A stretch of DNA of 64,000 nt from Zhengitettix transpicula (lineage: Eukaryota > Arthropoda > Insecta > Orthoptera > Tetrigidae): positions 62,001-126,000 of the forward strand of contig JAYJMR010000076.1 in NCBI GenBank assembly GCA_037074705.1, in the 5' to 3' direction. Within the stretch, counting starts at the first letter, position 1, and each line of letters starts with the position of its first letter. The notes beneath the pieces are model-generated. The model worked only from the letters and a program-made list of their open reading frames with translations, was not told the DNA's origin and made no database searches. Shown one piece after another: positions 8,001 to 22,308 of this stretch. The position numbers and the translations under genes are program-made.

Positions 8001-10967
8001 CCAAGAATCTTCAAATAACAAAGTCTTATTTCATAATAAATGACTCGTTCTTTATAAAAATTACTCAAACCTGCACTTCTAAAATCTTAATCCATTAATA
8101 TTAATTATTATATCGTAATATTTCGACGTTTCGACGACAAGTTTGGAATTTCACCAACCAAGAATCTTCAAATAACAAAGTCTTATTTCATAATAAATGA
8201 CTCGTTCTTTATAAAAATTACTCAAACCTGCACTTCTAAAATCTTAATCCATTAATATTATTTAATATATCGTAATATTTCGACGTTTCGACGACAAGTT
8301 TGGAATTTCACCAACCAAGAATCTTCAAATAACAAAGTCTTATTTCATAATAAATGACTCGTTCTTTATAAAAATTACTCAAACCTGCACTTCTAAAATC
8401 TTAATCCATTAATATTAATTAATATATCGTAATATTTCGACGTTTCGACGACAAGTTTGGAATTTCACCAACCAAGAATCTTCAAATAACAAAGTCTTAT
8501 TTCAGAATAAATGACTCGTTCTTTATAAAAATTACTCAAACCTGCACTTCTAAAATCTTAATCTATTAATATTAATTAATATATCCCAATATTTCGACGT
8601 TTCGACGACAAGTTTGGAATTTCACCAACCAAGAATCTTCAAATAACAAAGTCTTATTTCATAATAAATGACTCGTTCTTTATAAAAATTAGTCAAACCT
8701 GCACTTCTAAAATCTTAATCCATTATTATTATTTAATATATCGTAATATTTCGACGTTTCGACGCGACAAGTTTGGAATTTCACCAACCAAGAATCTTCA
8801 AATAACAAAGTCTTATTTCATAATAAATGACTCGTTCTTTATAAAAACTACTCAAACCTGCACTTCTAAAATCTTAATCTATTAATATTAATTAATATAT
8901 CGTAATATTTCGACGCTTCGACGACAAGTTTGGAATTTCACCAACCAAGAAACTAAAAATAACAAAGTCTTATTTCATAATGAATGACTCGTTCTTTATA
9001 AAAATTACTCAAACCTGCACTTCTAAAATCTTAATCCATTAATATTAATTAATATATCGTAATATTTCGACGTTTCGACGACAAGTTTGGAATTTCACCA
9101 ACCAAGAATCTTCAAATAACAAAGTCTTATTTCATAATAAATGACTCGTTCTTTATAAAAATTACTCAAACCAGCATTTCTAAAATCTTAATCCTTTAAT
9201 ATTAATTAATATATCGTAATATTTCGACGTTTCGACGACAAGTTTGGAATTTCACCAACCAAGAATCTTCAAATAACAAAGTCTTATTTCATAATAAATG
9301 ACTCGTTCTTTAAAAAAATTACTCAAACCAGCACTTCTAAAATCTTAATCCATTAATATTAATTAATATATCGTAATATTTCGACGTTTCGACGACAAGT
9401 TTGGAATTTCACCAACCAAGAATCTTCAAATAACAAAGTCTTATTTCATAATAAATGACTCGTTCTTTATAAAAATTACTCAAACCTGCACTTCTAAAAT
9501 CTTAATCCATTAATATTAATTAATATATCGTAATATTTCGACGTTTCGACGACAAGTTTGGAATTTCACCAACCAAGAATCTTCAAATAACAAAGTCTTA
9601 TTTCATAATAAATGACTCGTTCTTTATAAAAATTACTCAAACCTGCACTTCTAAAATCTTAATCCATTAATATTAATTAATATATCGTAATATTTCGATG
9701 CTTCGACGACAAGTTTGGAATTTCACCAACCAAGAAACTAAAAATAACAAAGTCTTATTTCATAATAAATGACTCGTTCTTTATAAAAATTACTCAAACC
9801 TGCACTTCTAAAATCTTAACCCATAAATATTAATTAATATATCGTAATATTTCGACGTTTCGACGACAAGTTTGGAATTTCACCAACCAAGAATCTTCAA
9901 ATAACAAAGTCTTATTTCATAATAAATGACTCGTCCTTTATAAAAATTACTCAAACCAGCATTTCTAAAATCTTAATCCTTTAATATTAATTAATATATC
10001 GTAATATTTCGACGTTTCGACGACAAGTTTGGAATTTCACCAACCAAGAATCTTCAAATAACAAAGTCTTATTTCATAATAAATGACTCGTTCTTTATAA
10101 AAATTACTCAAACCAGCACTTCTAAAATCTTAATCCATTAATATTAATTAATATATCGTAATATTTCGACGTTTCGACGACAAGTTTGGAATTTCACCAA
10201 CAAAGAATCTTCAAATAACAAAGTCTTATTTCATAATAAATGACTCGTTCTTTATAAAAATTACTCAAACCTGCACTTCTAAAATCTTAATCCATTAATA
10301 TTAATTAATATATCGTAATATTTCGACGTTTCGACGACAAGTTTGGAATTTCACCAACCAAGAATCTTCAAATAACAAAGTCTTATTTCATAATAAATGA
10401 CTCGTTCTTTATAAAAACTACTCAAACCTGCACTTCTAAAATCTTAATCTATTAATATTAATTAATATATCGTAATATTTCGACGCTTCGACGACAAGTT
10501 TGGAATTTCACCAACCAAGAAACAAAAAATAACAAAGTCTTATTTCATAATGAATGACTCGTTCTTTATAAAAATTACTCAAACCTGCACTTCTAAAATC
10601 TTAATCCATTAATATTAATTAATATATCGTAATATTTCGACGTTTCGACGACAAGTTTGGAATTTCACCAACCAAGAATCTTCAAATAACAAAGTCTTAT
10701 TTCATAATAAATGACTCGTTCTTTATAAAAATTACTCAAACCAGCACTTCTAAAATCTTAATCTATTAATATTAATTAATATATCCCAATATTTCGACGT
10801 TTCGACGACAAGTTTGGAATTTCACCAACCAAGAATCTTCAAATAACAAAGTCTTATTTCATAATAAATGACTCGTTCTTTATAAAAATTACTCAAACCA
10901 GCACTTCTAAAATCTTAATCTATTAATATTAATTAATATATCAAAATATTTCGACGTTTCGACGACA

Positions 10968-12536
10968 AGTTTGGAATTTCACCAACCAAGAATCTTCAAA
11001 TAACAAAGTCTTATTTCATAATAAATGACTCGTTCTGTATAAAAATTACTCAAACCTGCACTTCTAAAATCTTAATCCATTAGTATTAATTAATATATCG
11101 TAATATTTCGACGTTTCGACGACAAGTTTGGAATTTCACCAACCAAGAATCTTCAAATAACAAAGTCTTATTTCATAATAAATGACTCGTTCTTTATAAA
11201 AATTACTCAAACCAGCACTTCTAAAATCTTAATCTATTAATATTAATTAATATATCCCAATATGTCGACGTTTCGACGACAAGTTTGGAATTTCACCAAC
11301 CAAGAATCTTCAAATAACAAAGGCTTATTTCATAATAAATGACTCGTTCTTTATAAAAATTACTCAAACGTGCACTTCTAAAATCTTAATCCAATAATAT
11401 TAATTAATATATCGTAATATTTCGACGTTTCGACGACAAGTTTAGTATTTCACCAACCAAGAATCTTCAAATAACAAAGTCTTATTTCATAATAAATGAC
11501 TCGTTCTTTATAAAAATTACTCAAACCTAAACTTCTAAAATCTTAATCCATTAATATTAATTAATATATCGTAATATTTCGACGTTTCGACGACAAGATT
11601 GGAATTTCACCAACCAAGAATCTTCAAATAACAAAATTTATTTCATAATAAATTACTCGTTCTTTATAAAATTTACTCAAACCAGCACTTCTAAAATCTT
11701 AAACAATTAATATTAAATAATATATCGTAAAATTTCGACGTTTCGACGACAAGTTTGGAATTTCACCAACCAAGAAACTTCAAATAACAAAGTCTTATTT
11801 CATAATAAATGACTCGTTCTTTATAAAAATTACTCAAACCAGCACTTCTAAAATCTTAATCTATTAATATTAATTCATATATCCCAATATTTCGACGTTT
11901 CGACGACAAGTTTGGAATTTCACCAACCAAGAATCTTCAAATAACAAAGTCTTATTTCATAATAAATGACTCGTTCTTTATAAAAATTACTCAAACCTGC
12001 ACTTCTAAAATCTTAATCCATTAATATTAATAAATATATCGTAATATTTCGACGTTTCGACGACAAGTTTGGAATTTCACCAACCAAGAATCTTCAAATA
12101 ACAAAGTCTTATTTCATAATAAATGACTCGTTCCTTATAAAAATTACTCAAACCTGCACTTCTAAAATCTTAATCCATTAATATTAATTAATATATCGTA
12201 ATATTTCGACGTTTCTACGACAAGTTTGGAATTTCACCAACCAAGAATCTTCAAATAACAAAGTCTTATTTCATAATAAATGACTCGTTCTTTATAAAAA
12301 TTACTCAAACCAGCACTTCTAAAATCTTAATCCATTAATATTAATTAATATATCGTAATATTTCGACGTTTCGACGACAAGTTTGGAATATCACCAACCA
12401 AGAATCTTTAAATAACAAAGTCTTATTTCATAATAAATGACTCGTTCTTTATAAAAATTACTCAAACCTGCACTTCTAAAATCTTAATCCATTAATAAAA
12501 ATTAATATATCGTAATATTTCGACGTTTCGACGACT
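10968..12536 (+). repeat. 1,569-bp ten-monomer block, copy 1
   Basis: Ten monomers totalling 1,569 bp, one base short of 10 x 157 because one monomer reads caaaatttattt instead of caaagtcttattt (about 11634). A chain of private variants marks it: ttctgtataa (11034), tatgtcgacg (11261), aggcttattt (11321), caaacgtgcac (11366), tttagtattt (11441), cctaaacttc (11526), aaacaattaa (11701), taattcatat (11871), gttccttat (12130), gtttctacga (12211) and gactagttt (12534). All recur in the same order 1,569 bp later. Confidence 0.97.
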
Positions 12537-14174
12537 AGTTTGGAATTTCACCAACCAAGAATCTTCAAATAACAAAGTCTTATTTCATAATAAATGACTC
12601 GTTCTGTATAAAAATTACTCAAACCTGCACTTCTAAAATCTTAATCCATTAGTATTAATTAATATATCGTAATATTTCGACGTTTCGACGACAAGTTTGG
12701 AATTTCACCAACCAAGAATCTTCAAATAACAAAGTCTTATTTCATAATAAATGACTCGTTCTTTATAAAAATTACTCAAACCAGCACTTCTAAAATCTTA
12801 ATCTATTAATATTAATTAATATATCCCAATATGTCGACGTTTCGACGACAAGTTTGGAATTTCACCAACCAAGAATCTTCAAATAACAAAGGCTTATTTC
12901 ATAATAAATGACTCGTTCTTTATAAAAATTACTCAAACGTGCACTTCTAAAATCTTAATCCAATAATATTAATTAATATATCGTAATATTTCGACGTTTC
13001 GACGACAAGTTTAGTATTTCACCAACCAAGAATCTTCAAATAACAAAGTCTTATTTCATAATAAATGACTCGTTCTTTATAAAAATTACTCAAACCTAAA
13101 CTTCTAAAATCTTAATCCATTAATATTAATTAATATATCGTAATATTTCGACGTTTCGACGACAAGATTGGAATTTCACCAACCAAGAATCTTCAAATAA
13201 CAAAATTTATTTCATAATAAATTACTCGTTCTTTATAAAATTTACTCAAACCAGCACTTCTAAAATCTTAAACAATTAATATTAAATAATATATCGTAAA
13301 ATTTCGACGTTTCGACGACAAGTTTGGAATTTCACCAACCAAGAAACTTCAAATAACAAAGTCTTATTTCATAATAAATGACTCGTTCTTTATAAAAATT
13401 ACTCAAACCAGCACTTCTAAAATCTTAATCTATTAATATTAATTCATATATCCCAATATTTCGACGTTTCGACGACAAGTTTGGAATTTCACCAACCAAG
13501 AATCTTCAAATAACAAAGTCTTATTTCATAATAAATGACTCGTTCTTTATAAAAATTACTCAAACCTGCACTTCTAAAATCTTAATCCATTAATATTAAT
13601 AAATATATCGTAATATTTCGACGTTTCGACGACAAGTTTGGAATTTCACCAACCAAGAATCTTCAAATAACAAAGTCTTATTTCATAATAAATGACTCGT
13701 TCCTTATAAAAATTACTCAAACCTGCACTTCTAAAATCTTAATCCATTAATATTAATTAATATATCGTAATATTTCGACGTTTCTACGACAAGTTTGGAA
13801 TTTCACCAACCAAGAATCTTCAAATAACAAAGTCTTATTTCATAATAAATGACTCGTTCTTTATAAAAATTACTCAAACCAGCACTTCTAAAATCTTAAT
13901 CCATTAATATTAATTAATATATCGTAATATTTCGACGTTTCGACGACAAGTTTGGAATATCACCAACCAAGAATCTTTAAATAACAAAGTCTTATTTCAT
14001 AATAAATGACTCGTTCTTTATAAAAATTACTCAAACCTGCACTTCTAAAATCTTAATCCATTAATAAAAATTAATATATCGTAATATTTCGACGTTTCGA
14101 CGACTAGTTTGGAATTTCACCAACCAAGAATCTTCAAATAACAAAGTCTTATTTCATAATAAATGACTCGTTCT
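12537..14174 (+). repeat. 1,569-bp ten-monomer block, copy 2
   Basis: This directly adjoining copy matches 10968-12605 with no difference that I could find when comparing line by line. Identity ends at 14174, where the ordinary ttctttat resumes instead of ttctgtat. Because even the rare single-base changes are shared, the duplication is younger than those changes. It is either a very recent unequal exchange or an assembly duplication. Confidence 0.96.
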
Positions 14175-17100
14175 TTATAAAAATTACTCAAACCTGCACT
14201 TCTTAAATCTTAATCCATTAATATTAATTAATATATCGTAATATTTCGACGTTTCGACGACAAGTTTGGAATTTCACCAACCAAGAATCTTCAAATAACA
14301 AAGTCTTATTTCATAATAAATGACTCGTTCTTTATAAAAATTACTCAAACCTGCACTTCTAAAATCTTAATCCATTAATATTAATTAATATATCGTAATA
14401 TTTCGACGTTTCGACGACAAGTTTGGAATTTCACCAACCAAGAATCTTCAAATAACAAAGTCTTATTTCATAATAAATGACTCGTTCTTTATAAAAATTA
14501 CTCAAACCTGCACTTCTAAAATCTTAATCCATTAATATTAATTAATATATCGTAATATTTCGACGTTTCGACGACAAGTTTGGAATTTCACCATCAAGAA
14601 TCTTCAAATAACAAAGTCTTATTTCATAATAAATGACTCGTTCTTTATAAAAATTACTCAAACCTGCACTTCTAAAATCTTAATCTATTAATATTAATTA
14701 ATATATCGTAATATTTCGACGTTTCGACGACAAGTTTGGAATTTCACCAACCAAGAATCTTCAAATAACAAAGTCTTATTTCATAATAAATGACTCGTTC
14801 TTTATAAAAATTACTCAAACCTGCACTTCTAAAATCTTAATCCATTAATATTAATTAATATACCGTAATATTTCGACGTTTCGACGACAAGTTTGGAATT
14901 TCACCAACTAAGAATCTTCAAATAACAAAGTCTTATTTCATAATAAATGACTCGTTCTTTATAAAAATTACTCAAACCAGCATTTCTAAAATCTTAATCC
15001 TTTAATATTAATTAATATATCGTAATATTTCGAAGTTTCGACGACAAGTTTGGAATTTCACCAACCAAGAATCTTCAAATAACAAAGTCTTATTTCATAA
15101 TAAATGACTCGTTCTTTATAAAAATTACTCAAACCAGCACTTCTAAAATCTTAATCCATTAATATTAATTAATATATCGTAATATTTCGACGTTTCGACG
15201 ACAAGTTTGGAATTTCACCAACCAAGAATCTTCAAATAACAAAGTCTTATTTCATAATAAATGACTCGTTCATTATAAAAATTACTCAAACCTGCACTTC
15301 TAAAATCTTAATCCATTAATATTAATTAATATATCGTAATATTTTGACGTTTCGACGACAAGTTTGGAATTTCACCAACCAAGAATCTTCAAATAACAAA
15401 GTCTTATTTCATAATAAATGACTCGTTCTTTATAAAAACTACTCAAACCTGCACTTCTAAAATCTTAATCTATTAATATTAATTAATATATCGTAATATT
15501 TCGACGCTTCGACGACAAGTTTGGAATTTCACCAACCAAGAAACTAAAAATAACAAAGTCTTATTTCATAATGAATGACTCGTTCTTTATAAAAATTACT
15601 CAAACCTGCACTTCTAAAATCTTAATCCATTAATATTAATTAATATATCGTAATATTTCGACGTTTCGACGACAAGTTTGGAATTTCACCAACCAAGAAT
15701 CTTTAAATAACAAAGTCTTATTTCATAATAAATGACTCGTTCTTTATAAAAATTACTCAAACCAGCATTTCTAAAATCTTAATCCTTTAATATTAATTAA
15801 TATATCGTAATATTTCGACGTTTCGACGACAAGTTTGGAATTTCACCAACCAAGAATCTTCAAATAACAAAGTCTTATTTCATAATAAATGACTCGTTCT
15901 TTATAAAAATTACTCAAACCAGCACTTCTAAAATCTTAATCCATTAAAATTAATTAATATATCGTAATATTTCGACGTTTCGACGACAAGTTTGGAATTT
16001 CACCAACCAAGAATCTTCAAATAACAAAGTCTTATTTCATAATAAATGACTCGTTCTTTATAAAAATTACTCAAACCTGCACTTCTAAAATCTTAATCCA
16101 TTAATATTAATTAATATATCGTAATATTTCGACGTTTCGACGACAAGTTTGGAATTTCACCAACCAAGAATCTTCAAATAACAAAGTCTTATTTCATAAT
16201 AAATGACTCGTTCTTTATAAAAATTACTCAAACCTGCACTTCTAAAATCTTAATCCATTAATATTAATTAATATATCGTAATATTTCGACGCTTCGACGA
16301 CAAGTTTGGAATTTCACCAACCAAGAAACTAAAAATAACAAAGTCTTATTTCATAATAAATGACTCGTTCTTTATAAAAATTACTCAAACCTGCACTTCT
16401 AAAATCTTAATCCATTAATATTAATTAATATATCGTAATATTTCGACGTTTCGACGACAAGTTTGGAATTTCACCAACCAAGAATCTTCAAATAACAAAG
16501 TCTTATTTCATAATAAATGACTCGTTCTTTATAAAAATTACTCAAACCTGCACTTCTAAAATCTTAATCTATTAATATTAATTAATATATCCTTATATTT
16601 CGACGTTTCGACGACAAGTTTGGAATTTCACCAACCAAGAATCTTCAAATAACAAAGTCCTATTTCATAATAAATGACTCGTTCTTTATAAAAATTACTC
16701 AAACCTGCACTTCTAAAATCTTAATCCATTAATATTAATTAATATATCGTAATATTTCGACGTTTCGACGACAAGTTTGGAATTTCACCAACCAAGAATC
16801 TTCAAATAACAAAGTCTTATTTCATAATAAATGACTCGTTCTTTATAAAAATTACTCAAACCAGCACTTCTAAAATCTTAATCTATTAATATTAATTAAT
16901 ATGTCCCAATATTTCGACGTTTCGACGACAAGTTTGGAATTTCACCAACCAAGAATCTTCAAATAACAAAGTCTTATTTCATAATAAATGACTCGTTCTT
17001 TATAAAAATTACTCAAACCAGCACTTCTAAAATCTTAATCCATTAATAATAATTAATATATCGTAATATTTCGACGTTTCGACGACAAGTTTGGAATTTC

Positions 17101-18769
17101 ACCAACCAAGAATCTTAAAATAACAAAGTCTTATTTTATAATAAATGACTCGTTCTTTATAAGAATTACTCAAACCTGCACTTCTAAAATCTTAATCCAT
17201 TAATATTAATTAATATATCGTAATATTTCGACGTTTCGACGACAAGTTTGGAATTTCACCAACCAAGAATCTTCAAATAACAAAGTCTTATTTCATAATA
17301 AATGACTCGTTCTTTATAAAAATTACTCAAACCAGCACTTCTAAAATCTTAATCTATTAATATTAATTAATATGTCCCAATATTTCGACGTTTCGACGAC
17401 AAGTTTGGAATTTCACCAACCAAGAATCTTCAAATAACAAAGTCTTATTTCATAATAAATGACTCGTTCTTTATAAAAATTACTCAAACCAGCACTTCTA
17501 AAATCTTAATCCATTAATAATAATTAATATATCGTAATATTTCGACGTTTCGTTGACAAGTTTGGAATTTCACCAACCAAGAAACTAAAAATAACAAAGT
17601 CTTATTTCATAATAAATGACTCGTTCTTTATAAAAATTACTCAAACCTGCACTTCTAAAATCTTAATCCATTAATATTAATTAATATATCGTAATATTTC
17701 GACGTTTCGACGACAAGTTTGGAATTTCACCAACCAAGAATCTTCAAATAACAAAGTCTTATTTCATAATAAATGACTCGTTCTTTATAAAAATTACTCA
17801 AACCAGCATTTCTTAAATCTTAATCCTTTAATATTAATTAATATATCGTAATATTTCGACGTTTCGACGACAAGTTTGGAATTTCACCAACCAAGAATCT
17901 TCAAATAACAAAGTCTTATTTCATAATAAATGACTCGTTCTTTATAAAAATTACTCAAACCAGCACTTCTAAAATCTTAATCCATTAATATTAATTAATA
18001 TATCGTAATATTTCGACGTTTCGACGACAAGTTTGGAATTTCACCAACCAAGAATCTTCAAATAACAAAGTCTTATTTCATAATAAATGACTCGTTCTTT
18101 ATAAAAATTACTCAAACCTGCACTTCTAAAATCTTAATCCATTAATATTAATTAATATATCGTAATATTTCGACGTTTCGACGACAAGTTTGGAATTTCA
18201 CCAATCAAGAATCTTCAAATAACAAAGTCTTATTTCATAATAAATGACTCGTTCTTTATAAAAATTACTCAAACCTGCACTTCTAAAATCTTAATCCATT
18301 AATATTAATTAATATATCGTAATATTTCGACGTTTCGACGACAAGTTTGGAATTTCACCAACCAAGAATCTTCAAATAACAAAGTCTTATTTCATAATAA
18401 ATGACTCGTTCTTTATAAAAATTACTCAAACCTACACTTCTAAAATCTTAATCCATTAATATTAATTAATATATCGTAATATTTCGACGTTTCGACGACA
18501 AGTTTGCAATTTCACCAACCAAGAATCTTCAAATAACAAAGTCTTATTTCATAATAAATGACTCGTTCTTTATAAAAATTACTCAAACCAGCACTTCTAA
18601 AATCTTAATCCATTAATATTAATTAATATATCGTAATATTTCGACGTTTCGACGACAAGTTTGGAATTTCACCAACCAAGAATCTTCAAATAACCAAGTC
18701 TTATTTCATAATAAATGACTCGTTCTTTATAAAAATTACTCAAACCTGCACTTCTAAAATCTTAATCCA

Positions 18770-20629
18770 TTAATATTAATTAATATATCGTAATATTTCG
18801 ACGTTTCGACGACAAGTTTGGAATTTCACCAACCAAGAATCTTCAAATAACAAAGTCTTATTTCATAATAAATGACTCGTTCTTTATAAAAATTACTCAA
18901 ACCAGCACTTCTAAAATCTTAATCTATTAATATTAATTAATATATCCCAATATTTCGACGTTTCGACGACAAGTTTGGAATTTCACCAACCAAGAATCTT
19001 CAAATAACAAAGTCTTATTTCATAATAAATGACTCGTTCTTTATAAAAATTACTCAAACCTGCACTTCTAAAATCTTAATCCATTAATATTAATTAATAT
19101 ATCGTAATATTTCGACGTTTCGACGACAAGTTTGGAATTTCACCAACCAAGAATCTTCAAATAACCAAGTCTTATTTCATAATAAATGACTCGTTCTTTA
19201 TAAAAATTACTCAAACCAGCACTTCTAAAATCTAAATCCATTAATATTAATTAATATATCGTAATATTTCGACGTTTCGACGACAAGTTTGGAATTTCAC
19301 CAACCAAGTATCTTCAAATAACAAAGTCTTATTTCATAATAAATGACTCGTTCTTTATAAAAATTACTCAAACCTGCACTTCTAAAATCTTAATCCATTA
19401 ATATTAATTAATATATCGTAATATTTCGACGTTTCGACGACAAGTTTGGAATTTCACCAACCAAGAATCTTCAAATAACAAAGTCTTATTTCATAATAAA
19501 TGACTCGTTCTTTATAAAAATTACTCAATCCTGCACTTCTAAAATCTTAATCCATTAATATTAATTAATATATCGTAATATTTCGACGTTTCGACGACAA
19601 GTTTGGAATTTCACCAACCAAGAATCTTCAAATAACAAAGTCTTATTTCATAATAAATGACTCGTTCTTTATAAAAATTACTCAAACCTGCACTTCTAAA
19701 ATCTTAATCTATTAATATTAATTAATATATCCCAATATTTCGACGTTTCGACGACAAGTTTGTAATTTCACCAACCAAGAATCTTCAAATAACAAAGTCT
19801 TATATCATAATAAATGACTCGTTCTTTATAAAAATTACTCAAACCTGCACTTCTAAAATCTTAATCCATTAATATTAATTAATATATCGTAATATTTCGA
19901 CGTTTCGACGACAAGTTTGGAATTTCACCAACCAAGAATCTTCAAATAACAAAGTCTTATTTCATAATAAATGACTCGTTCTTTATAAAAATTACTCAAA
20001 CCTGCACTTCTAAAATCTTAATCCATTAATATTAATTAATATATCGTAATATTTCGACGTTTCGACGACAAGTTTGGAATTTCACCAACCAAGAATCTTC
20101 AAATAACAAAGTCTTATTTCATAATAAATGACTCGTTCTTTATAAAAATTACTCAAACCAGCACTTCTAAAATCTTAATCCATTAATATTAATTAATATA
20201 TCGTAATATTTCGACGTTTCGACGACAAGTTTGGAATTTCACCAACCAAGAATCTTCAAATAACCAAGTCTTATTTCATAATAAATGACTCGTTCTTTAT
20301 AAAAATTCTCAAACCTGCACTTCTAAAATCTTAATCCATTAATATTAATTAATATATCGTAATATTTCGACGTTTCGACGACAAGTTTGGAATTTCACCA
20401 ACCAAGAATCTTCAAATAACAAAGTCTTATTTCATAATAAATGACTCGTTCTTTATAAAAATTACTCAAACCTGCACTTCTAAAATCTTAATCTATTAAT
20501 ATTAATTAATATATCGTAATATTTCGACGTTTCGACGACAAGTTTGGAATTTCACCAACCAAGAATCTTCAAATAACAAAGTCTTATTTCATAATAAATG
20601 ACTCGTTCTTTATAAAAATTACTCAAACC
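18770..20629 (+). repeat. duplicated block, offset 3,451 bp, copy 1
   Basis: Matches 22221-24080. Shared private variants include ataaccaagt with aatctaaatcc (19161-19250), ccaagtatcttc (about 19305), actcaatcctgc (19523), gtttgtaattt with cttatatcat (19758-19808) and the one-base loss aaaaattctc (20301). The offset equals 22 monomers minus three single-base deletions, two of which (near 21298 and 21487) lie outside the block and between the copies. Confidence 0.93.
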
Positions 20630-20965
20630 GGCACTTCTAAAATCTTAATCTATTAATATTAATTAATATGTCCCAATATTTCGACGTTTCGACGACAAGT
20701 TTGGAATTTCACCAACCAAGAATCTTCAAATAACAAAGTCTTATTTCATAATAAATGACTCGTTCTTTATAAAAATTACTCAAACCAGCACTTCTAAAAT
20801 CTTAATCCATTAATATTAATTAATATATCGTAATATTTCGACGTTTCGACGACAAGTTTGGAATTTCACCAACCAAGAATCTTCAAATAACAAAGTCTTA
20901 TTTCATAATAAATGACTCGTTCTTTATAAAAATTACTCAAACCTGCACTTCTAAAATCTTAATCC

Positions 20966-22308
20966 ATTAATATTAATTAATATATCGTAATATTTCGACG
21001 TTTCGACGACAAGTTTGGAATTTCACCAACCAAGAAACTAAAAATAACAAAGTCTTATTTCATAATAAATGACTCGTTCTTTATAAAAATTACTCAAACC
21101 TGCACTTCTAAAATCTTAATCCATTAATCTTAATTAATATATCGTAATATTTCGACGTTTCGACGACAAGTTTGGAATTTCACCAACCAAGAATCTTCAA
21201 ATAACAAAGTCTTATTTCATAATAAATGACTCGTTCTTTATAAAAATTACTCAAACCGGCACTTCTAAAATCTTAATCTATTAATATTAATTAATATGTC
21301 CAATATTTCGACGTTTCGACGACAAGTTTGGAATTTCACCAACCAAGAATCTTCAAATAACAAAGTCTTATTTCATAATAAATGACTCGTTCTTTATAAA
21401 AATTACTCAAACCAGCACTTCTAAAATCTTAATCCATTAATATTAATTAATATATCGTAATATTTCGACGTTTCGACGACAAGTTTGAATTTCACCAACC
21501 AAGAATCTTCAAATAACAAAGTCTTATTTCATAATAAATGACTCGTTCTTTATAAAAATTACTCAAACCTGCACTTCTAAAATCTTAATCCATTAATATT
21601 AATTAATATATCGTAATATTTCGACGTTTCGACGACAAGTTTGGAATTTCACCAACCAAGAATCTTCAAATAACAAAGACTTATTTCATAATAAATGACT
21701 CGTTCTTTATAAAAATTACTCAAACCAGCACTTCTAAAATCTTAATCTATTAATATTAATTAATATATCCCAATATTTCGACGTTTCGACGACAAGTTTG
21801 GAATTTTACCAACCAAGAATCTTCAAATAACAAAGTCTTATTTCATAATAAATGACTCGTTCTTTATAAAAATTACTCAAACCTGCACTTCTAAAATCTT
21901 AATCTATTAATATTAATTAATATATCGTAATATTTCGACGTTTCGACGACAAGTTTGGAATTTCACCAACCAAGAAACTAAAAATAACAAAGTCTTATTT
22001 CATAATAAATGACTCGTTCTTTATAAAAATTACTCAAACCTGCACTTCTAAAATCTTAATCCATTAATATTAATTAATATATCGTAATATTTCGACGTTT
22101 CGACGACAAGTTTGGAATTTCACCAACCAAGAATCTTCAAATAACAAAGTCTTATTTCATAATAAATGACTCGTTCTTTATAAAAATTACTCAAACCAGC
22201 ATTTCTAAAATCTTAATCCTTTAATATTAATTAATATATCGTAATATTTCGACGTTTCGACGACAAGTTTGGAATTTCACCAACCAAGAATCTTCAAATA
22301 ACAAAGTC
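20966..22308 (+). repeat. duplicated block, offset about 6,120 bp, copy 1
   Basis: Matches 27085-28429. The marker order is shared: aaactaaaa (21035), ccattaatct (21121), ccggcac (21256), aaagactta (21675), ggaattttacc (21800), a second aaactaaaa (21975) and ccagcattt with aatcctttaa (22196-22225). The only differences seen are two single-base deletions in this copy, atgtccaat near 21298 and agtttgaattt near 21487, both within homopolymer pairs or triplets. Confidence 0.92.
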
